Notes: generated by a model from the sequence alone, not told the origin. Positions 15,474 to 24,788 are shown, counted from the first letter of the stretch. The stretch: 64,000 nucleotides of DNA from PALSA-1006 sp964532405 (GCA_964532405.1 CAZHIC010000008.1:1-64000), one strand, 5' to 3'. Numbers and translations are program-made.

Positions 15474-16450
15474 TTCTTCCAGAATGAAAGAAGCGTCAGC
15501 AACGAAGACAGTCTCCCTGTCGGGTTGCTCGAATTCGGGGTGTAGGCGGGTTCTTGCTTCTTTAAGTAGGAGGGCGGGGAAACCAGCCCCGTGACTTGCG
15601 GTTTTTTTGAGGGAGCGATGCCCAGCATCTCCTCTATCACAGCGATACGTTCCGCGTTAAGCTCGACAAAGTTCTGGCACTCTTCCTCGCTCAACCCCAG
15701 TCTCTTTACCGCTGCGATCTTGTCCCAGGCGATCACTTTCGCACGGGCGCGGTCTTCTTGCAGGTTGGCGATGGAAATGACGTCGGTATAGTCGGCACGC
15801 GGCATGTCTCCGGAGTCGCGATGCAAACTTTCATGCGCCCCAACTACGCCGATCAAATCATGCGGGAAATTCCATTTTTGCAACAGTTTCGTTCCAATGG
15901 CATTGCCGCACTTGCGAATTAATTCCTCCAGCTTGTCTTCCTCGATCCGCGCATGGTTTTTTTCGATATGCAGGCACAGCGGCAATATGCCGATGTCATG
16001 CACCAAGCCGGCCAGCATGGCTTGATCCGGCGATAGATGCGGCTGACGCAGGGCAAGCACGTAACTCACCGCCGCCACTTCGCGGCTATGCGCCCAAACC
16101 GCTTTCATATACTTGTTGATGATCGGATTTTTGGCGTAAAACATTTTGTTCATGGTGATGGTCATCACCAGATTGCGCAGCTGGCGATAACCCAGGCGGG
16201 TGACGGCTCCGCGCACATTTTTGACTTGCGCCTTGTCGGTAAAGGCGGCACTGTTCGCCGTTTTGATAAGCTGGGCGGAAATAAGCGGATCGCTGGAAAG
16301 TAGCAGTACGATCTGGTCGGCAGAGACATTCGGGTCGTCTATCAGATCCTGAATTTTGATTGCCACATCCGGCAAGGTCGGCAATACGAGCGTGTCGTTG
16401 TCGATGGCCGCAATGACTTCATCGAGTAGCGCCTGATGCTCAATCGTCAT
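15470..16450 (-). CDS. HDOD domain protein
   Basis: 326 residues. HDOD domains are relatives of HD phosphohydrolases and are usually found in signalling proteins without proven catalytic activity. The domain covers about residues 10-210: TLPTLPDVAIKIQDL, DPLISAQLIKTANSAAF, VRGAVTRLGYRQLRNLV, and LAGLVHDIGILPL, where an HD pair remains (VHD), followed by HDLIGVVGAHE. The last 50 residues are a Pro/Ser-rich tail. The start lies four bases after the stop of the aminotransferase gene on the same strand, so both are probably cotranscribed from the promoter near 17681. The tail-end codons overlap the GC-rich repeat at 15371-15473, so the C-terminus may have been altered by repeat insertion. Confidence 0.88.
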   Translation of the reverse strand: MTIEHQALLDEVIAAIDNDTLVLPTLPDVAIKIQDLIDDPNVSADQIVLLLSSDPLISAQLIKTANSAAFTDKAQVKNVRGAVTRLGYRQLRNLVMTITMNKMFYAKNPIINKYMKAVWAHSREVAAVSYVLALRQPHLSPDQAMLAGLVHDIGILPLCLHIEKNHARIEEDKLEELIRKCGNAIGTKLLQKWNFPHDLIGVVGAHESLHRDSGDMPRADYTDVISIANLQEDRARAKVIAWDKIAAVKRLGLSEEECQNFVELNAERIAVIEEMLGIAPSKKPQVTGLVSPPSYLKKQEPAYTPNSSNPTGRLSSLLTLLSFWKK

Positions 16451-16454
16451 GTGG

Positions 16455-17648
16455 TTAATTCAGGGCTTTGGCGATGCGCGCAATGGCGTTCTGCAAGTTC
16501 TCCATCGAAGTGGCGAAAGACAAACGGATGTAGCCCTCGCTGCCGAACGCCGAACCCGGCACTACCGCCACGCCGGCTTCGACCAGCAGATATTCGGACA
16601 GCGCGATATCGGTCGCCTCCTTGATGATGCCCTTCTTGTGCAGCGTGGCGATGGCGCCACGGGCATCGGGGAAGGCATAGAACGCGCCGCCTGCCATCAG
16701 GCACTTCAATCCCGGAATTTTGTTCAGCTCGTTCACCACGAACACATGACGTTCGCGGAAGGCTTTCAGCATCGGCGCGAGACAGTTTTGGTCGCCGTTC
16801 AGCGCAGCTTCAGCGGCCACTTGCGAAATGGAGGTCGGATTGGAGGTGCTCTGCGACTGCACGTTCTCCATCGCCGTAATGATGTTCTCCGGCCCCGCCG
16901 CATAGCCGATACGCCAGCCGGTCATCGCGTAGGCCTTGGACACGCCGTTCAGCACCATGGTGCGTGGAGTCAGGTCGGGGCAAGCATTCAGGATGTTGAC
17001 GAACTTCGCATCGGCCAGCGCGATGTGCTCGTACATGTCGTCGGTGGCGATCAAGATATTCGGATGCTTGCGCAGCACCGCGCCCAGTGCCTGCAAATCT
17101 TCCAGCGTATACACCGCGCCGGACGGATTACTCGGGCTATTGATCACCACCATCTTGGTCTTGGGCGTAATCGCCGCTTGGAGTTGCGCGGGTGTCATCT
17201 TAAAGCCCTGCTCGATACCCGCCTGCACGATCACTGGCTTGCCTTCCGCGATGATCACGATGTCGGGGTACGACACCCAATACGGCGCGGGCACGATCAC
17301 CTCATCTCCGGGATTGATCACCGCCAGCGCGAGATTGAAGAAACTCTGCTTTCCGCCGCATGAAACCAGAATCTGCTTGGCTGTGTAATCGAGGCCGTTG
17401 TCGCGCTTGAACTTGGCGATGATCGCAGCCTTGAGCGAAGGCGTGCCGCCTACTGCGGTGTACTTGGTGAAGCCCTTGTTGATCGCCGCGATGGCCGCAT
17501 CTTTGATGTGCTGCGGCGTATCGAAATCCGGCTCGCCCGCACCCAGCCCGATGATGTCCTTGCCTTCGGCTTTCAGCTTAGCCGCGCGGGCGGTGACGGC
17601 GAGAGTGGGGGAGGGCTTGATGGCTTGTACGCGGGTGGAGAGAGGCAC
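16455..17648 (-). CDS. Class I pyridoxal-phosphate aminotransferase, aspartate aminotransferase type
   Basis: 397 residues. Transfers the amino group between aspartate and 2-oxoglutarate, or acts on a related substrate such as prephenate; subgroup Ib enzymes are often bifunctional. Visible motifs: GLGAGEPDFDTP (33-44) substrate loop, YTAVGGTPSLKAAI, NSPSNPSG (170-177), and the PLP Schiff-base lysine Lys238 in VSKAYAMTGWRIGYAAG, with the phosphate-contacting Arg a few residues later. This SKAYAMTGWRxGY signature is that of the subgroup Ib AspAT. Promoter with TATAAT lies about 33 bases upstream. The HDOD gene follows after four bases. Confidence 0.93.
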   Translation of the reverse strand: MPLSTRVQAIKPSPTLAVTARAAKLKAEGKDIIGLGAGEPDFDTPQHIKDAAIAAINKGFTKYTAVGGTPSLKAAIIAKFKRDNGLDYTAKQILVSCGGKQSFFNLALAVINPGDEVIVPAPYWVSYPDIVIIAEGKPVIVQAGIEQGFKMTPAQLQAAITPKTKMVVINSPSNPSGAVYTLEDLQALGAVLRKHPNILIATDDMYEHIALADAKFVNILNACPDLTPRTMVLNGVSKAYAMTGWRIGYAAGPENIITAMENVQSQSTSNPTSISQVAAEAALNGDQNCLAPMLKAFRERHVFVVNELNKIPGLKCLMAGGAFYAFPDARGAIATLHKKGIIKEATDIALSEYLLVEAGVAVVPGSAFGSEGYIRLSFATSMENLQNAIARIAKALN

Positions 17649-17680
17649 GATATTTCCTTGGGGTTTAAACAGTAGTGCGA

Positions 17681-17709
17681 ATTATACCTGTAGCGGGAAA
17701 AGAATGAAT
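17681..17709 (-). promoter_or_regulatory. Promoter of the aminotransferase-HDOD pair
   Basis: The complement of 17681-17686 is a perfect -10 box, TATAAT, about 33 bases before the ATG at 17648. A weak -35 region (ATTCAT, complement of 17704-17709) is at 17 bases. The -10 box carries most of the evidence. Confidence 0.6.
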
Positions 17710-17800
17710 TGGCGGCAAGAAAAGTCGGTTTTTAAGACGGCGCTTTAAAGCCCCAAGTGCAAAAAGCGCAGCGTGATGCTGCTTAAAGGGCATCTCTATA

Positions 17801-17849
17801 AATAAATAAGGTAATCCCCCGGCTTAGCCGGGGGATTACCTTATTTATT
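17801..17849. terminator. Long perfect hairpin, probably a terminator working in both directions
   Basis: Arms of 24 bases (17801-17824 and 17826-17849) are exact reverse complements around one central base: AATAAATAAGGTAATCCCCC then GGCT, and back. The outer parts are A/T-rich and the core G/C-rich, so either direction of transcription ends in a U-rich tail. It lies between the aminotransferase promoter and glgP; no gene ends nearby, so what it terminates is unclear. Confidence 0.65.
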
Positions 17850-17960
17850 CAGCGTGGCGATAGTATCGTTCAGTACGAATCGCCTGAAAAATGGGGTATC
17901 GATCCCTTTAAATTTCTTTAGTCTCTTACCGGTTAAATGATGTCAAAATATGACAAGATT

Positions 17961-18047
17961 TTCTCACGCGGAGGCGCGGAGGACGCGGAAAATATAGGCT
18001 TCCGCCCGCTTTGTTTTTTCTCTGCGTCTCCGCGCCTCCGCGTGAAA
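17961..18047. repeat. Imperfect inverted repeat, CGCGGAGGCGCGGAG type
   Basis: TTCTCACGCGGAGGCGCGGA (from 17961) pairs with CGCGCCTCCGCGTGAAA (ending 18047), separated by about 25 unpaired bases. The unit GGAGGCGCGGAGGACGCGG is itself a short period-like repeat. It is similar in design to the repeats at 3858-3978, 45427-45539 and 51137-51274: short GA-rich direct units that form an inverted pair between genes. The remaining gap from 17850 to glgP shows no gene. Confidence 0.75.
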
Positions 18048-18194
18048 CCCTGTTTGGTTCCGGCTTGTCCGGCTTAGGGGAAAGCGGTTTGCCGAACAGT
18101 GGAAGGATGTGCATAATGAACTCGATATGAAATGAAAAACACATGAGCAAGGGTGGAAGCAAGCTGGAGTCAATTAAATTAGGAGAGATGAAAC

Positions 18195-20675
18195 ATGGCG
18201 ACAAAATCAAAAAAAGCGATGGTGTGTCATTTGGAAAAAGCATTTGATCGCGCGTCAATCAGAAACGCGCTGGATGAAAGGCTGATCTATTCGGTGGGCA
18301 AGGAGTCGCTCAATGCGACTACCCGCGATTGGTATATGACGGCGGCTTATGTGGTGCGCGACCGTTTGATTGACCGCTGGATGCAAACCATGAGCAGCTA
18401 TTACGAGGCGAATGCGAAGCGCGTCTATTATTTGTCGATGGAATTTTTGATGGGGCGTTCGTTGATGAATAGCCTGCACAATCTGGAAGTGGAGCAGCCG
18501 ACGCACGAGGCGTTGCGCGAGCTGGGGGTGGAATTGGAAAAATTGCGCGACGAGGAATACGACGCGGCGTTGGGCAATGGCGGTTTGGGGAGATTGGCGG
18601 CGTGCTTTCTCGATTCGATGGCGACGCTGGATTTGCCCGGTTACGGTTACGGCATCCGTTACGAGTACGGGATGTTTCAGCAGCACATCGAGGAGGGGCG
18701 TCAAGTGGAGCACCCGGACAACTGGTTGCGTTACGGCAACCCTTGGGAGTTCGGGCGTCCCGAGGTGTTGTATCAGGTAAAATTTCACGGGCGTGTGGCG
18801 CACTATACCGACGATAAAGGAATTGTCCGCCATCAATGGATGGATACGGATGACGTGATGGCGATGGCGCACGACACGCCGATTCCGGGCTATGGCACGC
18901 GCACGGTGAACAACATGCGTTTGTGGGCGGCGAAGTCGTCGCGCGATTTCGATCTGGGGTATTTCAACCAGGGAAACTACATCAAGGCAGTCGAAGACAA
19001 AGACCGTTCGGAGAACTTGTCGAAAGTATTGTATCCGAACGACACGACACAGATGGGGCATGAGCTGCGCCTGAAACAACAATACTTTTTTACTTGCGCT
19101 TCGCTGCAAGACATTTTGGTTCGATACCTTAAAGATCACGACAATTTTGATTCGTTGCCGGACAAGGTGGCGATCCAGTTGAACGATACGCATCCCTCCA
19201 TTACGATAGCCGAATTGATGCGGGTGCTGGTTGATATTCATCATCTGTCGTGGGAAAAAGCGTGGGACATTACCCGCCGCACTTTCTCTTACACCAATCA
19301 CACGCTGATGCCGGAAGCGCTGGAAACCTGGCCGGTGGCGATGTTCGAAAATATTTTGCCACGGCATTTGCAAATCATTTTTGAGATCAACCATCGCTTT
19401 CTGGAAGAAGTGCGCCACCGTTTTCCCGGCGATATGGATATTCTGAAGCGCATGTCCATCGTGGGCGAGGAGGGCGGCAAGCGCATACGCATGGCGCATC
19501 TGGCGATTGTCGGCAGCCGCAAGGTGAACGGGGTGGCGGCGATTCATACGCGACTGATGAAGCAGACGATCTTCGCCGATTTTGACCGTTTTTATCCCGG
19601 CAAAATTATCAATATGACCAACGGCATTACGCCGCGTCGTTGGCTGAATCAATCGAATGTTCCTTTGTCGGAATTGATTTCTTCACGTATCGGCAAGGGC
19701 TGGATTAAAGATCTGGATCAGTTGAAACGCCTGATCCCATTGGCGGATGACAAGGCTTTTCGCAAGCAGTTCGCGGACATCAAGCGGGCGAATAAACAGC
19801 GCCTGGTCGGTTTGATCAAACAAAAATGCAATCTGGATGTGGATGTGGATTCGCTGTTCGACGTGCAAATAAAACGCATTCACGAATACAAGCGCCAACT
19901 GCTCAACATGCTGCATATCATCACGCTCTACAACCGCATCCGTCATGGCGGGGAGTGCGTGCCGCGCACGGTGATTTTTGGCGGCAAAGCGGCTCCGGGC
20001 TATGCGGTGGCCAAGCTCATCATCAAGCTCATCAACGACGTGGCCGACGTCGTCAACAACGACCCGCAAGTGGCGGGGCGTTTGAAGGTTGTGTTCATAC
20101 CGAATTACGATGTATCCAATGCCGAAATTATCGCGCCGGCAGCCGATTTGTCCGAGCAGATATCCACTGCCGGTACCGAAGCATCCGGCACGGGCAACAT
20201 GAAAATGTCGCTGAACGGTGCGCTGACCATCGGCACGCTGGACGGCGCCAACGTCGAGATCGGCGAAGAGGTGGGCTGGGACAATATCTTTATTTTCGGG
20301 CTCACTGCTGACGAAGTGGCGAGCGTGCAAGCCAAAGGTTATCAGCCGTGGGACTACTTCAATGCCAATGCCGAATTGCGCGAGGTGTTGAACATGATCG
20401 GTTCGGGTTTCTTCTCGCCGAGTCAGCCGGATCGCTTCAAACCCATTATCGATAACTTGTTGCAGCGCGGCGATCAATATCTGTTGCTGGCCGATTACGC
20501 CGCTTACATCGCCTGCCAGGGAGAGGTTGAGACGGCTTACAAGAATCAGGAGCTATGGGTGAAGAAAACGATCATCAATGTCGCCAACATGGGAAAATTC
20601 TCCAGCGACCGTACCATCGCGCAGTATGCAAAAGAGATTTGGGATGTGAAACCGGTGGATAAGCCGGATTGTTGA
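18195..20675 (+). CDS. glgP: Glycogen/starch/alpha-glucan phosphorylase (first copy)
   Basis: 826 residues. Releases glucose 1-phosphate from the ends of glycogen or maltodextrin in the cytoplasm. Family features: RVYYLSMEFLMGRSL, the ALGNGGLGRLAACFLDSMATL active-site loop, GYGYGIRYEYGMFQQ, NDTHPSITIAELMRVL, and the pyridoxal-phosphate lysine Lys670 in EASGTGNMKMSLNGALTIGTLDGANVEI. The start ATG at 18195 follows AGGAGAGATGAAAC. Length is normal. A second phosphorylase at 25286 is clearly related but differs throughout, so the two are old paralogues or separate acquisitions. A hairpin terminator follows at 20722. Confidence 0.95.
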   Translation: MATKSKKAMVCHLEKAFDRASIRNALDERLIYSVGKESLNATTRDWYMTAAYVVRDRLIDRWMQTMSSYYEANAKRVYYLSMEFLMGRSLMNSLHNLEVEQPTHEALRELGVELEKLRDEEYDAALGNGGLGRLAACFLDSMATLDLPGYGYGIRYEYGMFQQHIEEGRQVEHPDNWLRYGNPWEFGRPEVLYQVKFHGRVAHYTDDKGIVRHQWMDTDDVMAMAHDTPIPGYGTRTVNNMRLWAAKSSRDFDLGYFNQGNYIKAVEDKDRSENLSKVLYPNDTTQMGHELRLKQQYFFTCASLQDILVRYLKDHDNFDSLPDKVAIQLNDTHPSITIAELMRVLVDIHHLSWEKAWDITRRTFSYTNHTLMPEALETWPVAMFENILPRHLQIIFEINHRFLEEVRHRFPGDMDILKRMSIVGEEGGKRIRMAHLAIVGSRKVNGVAAIHTRLMKQTIFADFDRFYPGKIINMTNGITPRRWLNQSNVPLSELISSRIGKGWIKDLDQLKRLIPLADDKAFRKQFADIKRANKQRLVGLIKQKCNLDVDVDSLFDVQIKRIHEYKRQLLNMLHIITLYNRIRHGGECVPRTVIFGGKAAPGYAVAKLIIKLINDVADVVNNDPQVAGRLKVVFIPNYDVSNAEIIAPAADLSEQISTAGTEASGTGNMKMSLNGALTIGTLDGANVEIGEEVGWDNIFIFGLTADEVASVQAKGYQPWDYFNANAELREVLNMIGSGFFSPSQPDRFKPIIDNLLQRGDQYLLLADYAAYIACQGEVETAYKNQELWVKKTIINVANMGKFSSDRTIAQYAKEIWDVKPVDKPDC

Positions 20676-20690
20676 GTTGCTTTTAGTTCC

Positions 20691-20714
20691 CTCTCCCGCT
20701 GAAGGGGGAGGGGC
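20691..20714. repeat. Small CCCTCTCCC...GGGGGAGGG inverted repeat
   Basis: CCCTCTCCC and GGGGGAGGG pair around GCTGAA just after the glgP stop. Same sequence type as the interrupted repeat at 15371-15473. Confidence 0.55.
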
Positions 20715-20721
20715 GCAACAC

Positions 20722-20755
20722 AAAGGCTGATTCCGAAAAAGGATCAGCCTTTTTT
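20722..20755 (+). terminator. Intrinsic terminator of glgP
   Basis: AAAGGCTGAT (20722-20731) pairs with ATCAGCCTTT (20743-20752) and is followed by more T. It lies 47 bases after the glgP stop. The minus-strand small gene at 20744-21004 ends within the stem. Confidence 0.8.
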
Positions 20756-21004
20756 ATTCAGTATCGCGTGTAAGCGTTCTTCCTTATGTATCTTTTCAAC
20801 GGTAAGGATAACGATATGGACTTCGGCGGAAGAGAGCTGGGGGAAGTGTTCCTGCACCATGTGCGCCATTGCGAAATTCGATACGGTTTTGACGGTGTCG
20901 TTGCCAGCCACTATCGGGGCTAGCAATTCGCAGGCTTGTACAAATATTTTGCGTACTGGATGGTGTTCGCGGCGTTCATCGGCAGGGGCAATTGTCGTGT
21001 TCAT
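20744..21004 (-). CDS. Small conserved-looking hypothetical protein after ackA
   Basis: 86 residues, soluble, with no family I recognise. The sequence is well-composed and probably helical (RKIFVQACELLAPIVAGNDTVKTV, then SSAEVHIVILTVEKIHKEE). It starts 23 bases after the ackA stop on the same strand, so it is likely the third gene of an xfp-ackA transcript. The stop codon lies inside the glgP terminator hairpin. No function can be stated. Confidence 0.6.
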   Translation of the reverse strand: MNTTIAPADERREHHPVRKIFVQACELLAPIVAGNDTVKTVSNFAMAHMVQEHFPQLSSAEVHIVILTVEKIHKEERLHAILNKKG

Positions 21005-21027
21005 AGCGTTAAATTCCAGAGAGTGAA

Positions 21028-22083
21028 TTAGCGATTAAATGCAAGGCAGAGCCGATAAATCATGGCTTCCTCATCGGCGGGGATGACCATTGTGGCTTTG
21101 CTTCCTTTGCTTTCGATTCTAATATAGCCAGCCTCGTTTGCAGCATTGTCCAACTTGAAGCCAAGAAAATCCAGCGGGGCGCAAATTTCTGCGCGGATTG
21201 CGGAAGAGTGCTCGCCGATTCCCCCGGTAAAGACCAGCGCGTCAATGCCGCCGGATTTCGCGGCAAGACCACCGATGGCGGCGCGCACCTGACGACAAAA
21301 ATAACTGACCGCGAATTTGGCCTGCACGCTGTTGCTGGCAAGCAGTATGCTCATTTCATTGCTTTCACCGTCCGATAAAGCAAGCAAGCCCATCTGGTGG
21401 AAAACGATGTCGCTTAGCTGGGCGGCATCGTAGTGCTTGGCCAGCTCCAGCATGATGCCGGGATCGAGGTCGCCGCTGCGCGTGCCCATCGTGATGCCGC
21501 CCGCTGGCGTGTAGCCCATGGTGGTATCAATCGACTTCAAATTTTCCAGCAGGCATAGGCTGGCACCGCTGCCCAAATGCGCAACGACGATCTTGCCGCA
21601 GGCGGCATCGCCCAATACTGCCGGGAGTTGCGAGGCGATGTAAGCGTAATTAAGCCCGTGAAATCCGAAGCGGCGCAGACCGAGTTTTTGCGGGATAGGC
21701 AAACGCTTTGCCAAGTCGGGCATGGTGCTGTGAAACGCGGTGTCGAAGCAGGCGATTTGTGGCACATCGAAACGCTGCCCGCATAAATCCAAGCCCATCA
21801 AGTTGCCGGGCAGATGCAGCGGGGCGAGGTGAACGACCTCTTCCAGACGCGCACGTTCTGCGGCGTCCACCAAGCGCGCAGCATCCACGATCTCGCCGCC
21901 ATGCACGAAGCGATGACCGATGATGTCCGGCATATCGCCGGACAGTTCAGTCATGAGCTGATCGAAAGCATCTTTGTGATCGCGCAGATGGTCATAACGG
22001 AAATTGCGCCGCGAGCCGTCGGCGGCGAACAAGCTGGCTTTGATTGAAGACGAGCCGCTGTTGATGGTGAGGATGGTGGGCAT
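21028..22083 (-). CDS. ackA: Acetate kinase
   Basis: 351 residues from the ATG at 22083 (MPTILTINSGSSSIKASLF); an in-frame ATG at 22113 would add ten residues that do not fit the family. Makes ATP and acetate from acetyl phosphate in the cytoplasm. Motifs: NSGSSSIKASLF (signature 1), IGHRFVHGGEI (signature 2), FDTAFH, FGFHGLNY, HLGSGASLC, and TPAGGITMGTRSGDLDPGIM. The protein is about 50 residues shorter than E. coli AckA, with compact loops and no missing motif. Its gene lies 78 bases after xfp, whose product makes acetyl phosphate, so the two form a phosphoketolase bypass yielding ATP. Confidence 0.92.
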   Translation of the reverse strand: MPTILTINSGSSSIKASLFAADGSRRNFRYDHLRDHKDAFDQLMTELSGDMPDIIGHRFVHGGEIVDAARLVDAAERARLEEVVHLAPLHLPGNLMGLDLCGQRFDVPQIACFDTAFHSTMPDLAKRLPIPQKLGLRRFGFHGLNYAYIASQLPAVLGDAACGKIVVAHLGSGASLCLLENLKSIDTTMGYTPAGGITMGTRSGDLDPGIMLELAKHYDAAQLSDIVFHQMGLLALSDGESNEMSILLASNSVQAKFAVSYFCRQVRAAIGGLAAKSGGIDALVFTGGIGEHSSAIRAEICAPLDFLGFKLDNAANEAGYIRIESKGSKATMVIPADEEAMIYRLCLAFNR

Positions 22084-22113
22084 AGTTTTAGGGTGAAATG
22101 TGAGGGTGGACAT

Positions 22114-22157
22114 GTGAAACGTGAAACGAAGAAGCGTCTCTACGTTTCACCTTTCAC
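22114..22157. repeat. Inverted repeat between xfp and ackA
   Basis: GTGAAACGTGAAAC (22114-22127) pairs at 13 of 14 positions with 22144-22157, around a 16-base spacer. Each arm consists of two GTGAAAC units. No T-run follows on the minus strand, so it is more likely an mRNA-stabilising structure or a small repeat than a terminator. Confidence 0.65.
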
Positions 22158-22161
22158 AGTC

Positions 22162-24531
22162 TTAAAACGGCCAAGTCCAGTTATCCGCTTCAGGCAAGTC
22201 GATGCCATGCTCATAAGCATAACTGCGGCAGTCGATCTGCATGTTCAGCATCTTTTCTTTGACGTGCGCTCCCGCTACCTGTAGCGCAGGGATGCGGTCG
22301 ATCACGTCGATCACCAGGCTGAAACGGTCGATTTGATTCTGGATCGCCAGTTCCAGCGGGGTGTTGATGCTGCCTTTTTCCTTATAACCGCGAACGTGGA
22401 AATTTTTGTGATTGTTGCGGCGGTAGGCGAGGCGGTGGATCAGCCAAGGGTAGCCGTGGAAGTTGAACATCACCGGCTTATCTTTGGTGAACAGACTGTC
22501 GAAGTCCTTATCCGAAAGGCCGTGCGGGTGTTCGCTTTGCGGTGTCAGTTTGTACAGATCGACCACGTTGATGAAACGTATTTTTAAGTCGGGGAAGTTT
22601 TCGCGCAGCAGTACCACCGCCGCCAATGCTTCCTTGGTCGGGATGTCGCCTGCGCTGGCCATCACCACATCCGGCTCTGAGCCCTGATCGTTGCATGCCC
22701 AGTCCCAGATGCCGATGCCCTTGGTGCAATGCTTGATGGCGGAATCCATGTCCAAGAATTGCAGATGCTTTTGCTTGTCGCACACGATGACGTTGATGTA
22801 GTCGGTGCTCTTCAAGCAATGATTGGCGACCGACAGCAGGCAGTTCACATCGGGCGGCAGATAGATGCGCGTCACTTCGGGGCTCTTATTTACCACCAGA
22901 TCGAGGAAGCCGGGATCTTGATGCGTGAAGCCGTTGTGATCCTGCCTCCACACGGTGGAGGTGATGAGCAGGTTCAGCGAGGATACCGGAGCGCGCCACA
23001 CTACTTCTTTGGACATGGCCAGCCACTTGGCGTGCTGGTTGAACATCGAGTCGATGACGTGGACGAAGGCCTCGTAAGTGGAGAAGAAACCGTGGCGACC
23101 GCTGAGCAGATAACCTTCCAGCCAGCCTTCCAGCGTGTGCTCGGACAGCATCTCCATCACGCGCCCATCCGGCGACAGTTCGCCGCCACCCGCATCTTCC
23201 GGCAGGGTGTCGGCCAGCCAAGTTTTCTTGCTCACTTCATACACGTTGTCCAGTTTGTTCGAGCTGTTTTCATCGGGGCCGAACACGCGGAAGTTGGTCA
23301 TGTTGTCGCGCATGATGTCGCGCAAAAATTTACCCAGCGGACGGGTGTTTTCGGCGGTGGTTGTGCCGGGCTTGGTGACGGCAATTGCGTAGTCCTTGCA
23401 ATCGGGCATGTGCAATGCTTTGCGCAGCAGGCCGCCGTTGGCGTGAAGATTGGCACTCATGCGGCGATTGCCTTTGGGGGCCAAGGCTTTCAACTCGGGT
23501 AGCAGCGCACCGTTCTCGTCAAACAACTCGGATGCCTTGTAACTCTTCAGCCATTCTTCCAGCTTGGCAAAATGTTCCGGTGTTTTTACGTCACTGATAG
23601 GCACCTGGTGCGAACGCCAGAAGCCTTCCACTTTTTTGCCATCGACTTCTTTCGGACCGGTCCATCCCTTGGGTGAACGCAGCACGATCATCGGCCAGCG
23701 CGGGCGTATCGGTTTGCCGCTGCTGCGGGCTTCCTGTTGGATGCGGCGAATTTCCAGCACGCAGGCTTCCATGGTTGCGGCCATCGCCTGATGCATGGCT
23801 TCCGGGTCGCTGCCTTCGACGAAATAGGGCGTCCAGCCATAACCCTTGAACAGGTTTTCCAGTTCCTCGTGCGAGATGCGCGACAGGATGGTCGGGTTGT
23901 TGATCTTGTAACCGTTCAGATGCAGGATGGGCAGCACTGCGCCGTCGCGTATGGGATTCAAAAATTTATTCGAATGCCACGATGTCGCCAGCGGAGCGGT
24001 TTCGGCTTCACCGTCGCCCACCATCACGGTCACGATCAGATCGGGATTGTCATACGCCGCGCCGAACGCATGCGACACGCTGTAGCCGAGTTCGCCACCC
24101 TCGTGGATCGAACCCGGGGTTTCCGGTGTGCAGTGGCTGCCGATGCCGCCCGGGAAAGAAAACTCTTTGAAGAATTGGCGCATGCCCTCTTCGTTCTCGC
24201 TCTTGTTGGAATACACCTCGCTGTAGCGTCCTTCCAGATACACCGGACCCAAAATGCCGGGCGCGCCATGCCCTGGGCCTGCCATGAAAATTGCGTCCAA
24301 ATCGTATTTGTTAATCAGGCGATTCATGTGAATGTAGGCAAAGGCCAAGCCCGGGCTGGAGCCCCAGTGTCCCAGCAGACGCTTCTTGATGTGTTCGAGT
24401 TTGAGCGGTTCTTTGAGCAAGGGGTTGTCGCGCAGGTAGATCATGCCCGCCGCGAGGTAATTGCAAGCACGCCAATAAGCGTCGATATTTTTCACTTCTT
24501 GGGGCGACAAAATTTTTGCTTGAGCACTCAT
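22162..24531 (-). CDS. xfp: Xylulose-5-phosphate/fructose-6-phosphate phosphoketolase
   Basis: 789 residues from the ATG at 24531; an ATG at 24540 would add MNI, but the AAGGA sequence is better spaced for 24531. A thiamine-diphosphate enzyme that splits xylulose 5-phosphate (and often fructose 6-phosphate) with phosphate into acetyl phosphate and an aldose phosphate. Motifs: LGHWGSSPGLAFAY, GPGHGAPG, EFSFPGGIGSHCTPETPGSIHEGGELGYSV, the ThDP-binding GDGEAETAPLATSWHSNKFLNP, and ITSTVWRQDHNGFTHQDPGFLD in the C-terminal half. Length is normal for the family (about 790). First gene of a minus-strand group with ackA and a small hypothetical gene. Confidence 0.96.
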   Translation of the reverse strand: MSAQAKILSPQEVKNIDAYWRACNYLAAGMIYLRDNPLLKEPLKLEHIKKRLLGHWGSSPGLAFAYIHMNRLINKYDLDAIFMAGPGHGAPGILGPVYLEGRYSEVYSNKSENEEGMRQFFKEFSFPGGIGSHCTPETPGSIHEGGELGYSVSHAFGAAYDNPDLIVTVMVGDGEAETAPLATSWHSNKFLNPIRDGAVLPILHLNGYKINNPTILSRISHEELENLFKGYGWTPYFVEGSDPEAMHQAMAATMEACVLEIRRIQQEARSSGKPIRPRWPMIVLRSPKGWTGPKEVDGKKVEGFWRSHQVPISDVKTPEHFAKLEEWLKSYKASELFDENGALLPELKALAPKGNRRMSANLHANGGLLRKALHMPDCKDYAIAVTKPGTTTAENTRPLGKFLRDIMRDNMTNFRVFGPDENSSNKLDNVYEVSKKTWLADTLPEDAGGGELSPDGRVMEMLSEHTLEGWLEGYLLSGRHGFFSTYEAFVHVIDSMFNQHAKWLAMSKEVVWRAPVSSLNLLITSTVWRQDHNGFTHQDPGFLDLVVNKSPEVTRIYLPPDVNCLLSVANHCLKSTDYINVIVCDKQKHLQFLDMDSAIKHCTKGIGIWDWACNDQGSEPDVVMASAGDIPTKEALAAVVLLRENFPDLKIRFINVVDLYKLTPQSEHPHGLSDKDFDSLFTKDKPVMFNFHGYPWLIHRLAYRRNNHKNFHVRGYKEKGSINTPLELAIQNQIDRFSLVIDVIDRIPALQVAGAHVKEKMLNMQIDCRSYAYEHGIDLPEADNWTWPF

Positions 24532-24763
24532 GATGTTCATCCTTTTTTATTTTTGAAGGGGAAGCTGCCAGTTATGATCGTTCATTGTCGTTATCGGATG
24601 TTGTAGGAATATTAAATTTTTGCTCCAGCTATGGTTCGCAGATTATGCTTTTTAAAACATAGCGTGCAATAAAAATGCATTCTTGAGGTGCTTTATCGTA
24701 TGAATGATAAACAACGTTACACATGCAGCAAAGTTCGTTCACCGTCGGCATGCCGCAGCAAGC

Positions 24764-24788
24764 GTAGGGTGCATCCCATGCACCCTAC
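24764..24788. repeat. GTAGGGTGCAT palindrome
   Basis: GTAGGGTGCAT, spacer CCC, ATGCACCCTAC: perfect 11-base arms. A widespread type of intergenic palindrome in proteobacteria. It lies in the gap between xfp and the deacetylase remnant. Confidence 0.75.

Noticed and set aside
18255..19652. Minus-strand frame of 465 codons over glgP
   Set aside because: Shadow; a similar shadow occurs over the second phosphorylase (25340-26818), showing it is a by-product of codon use.
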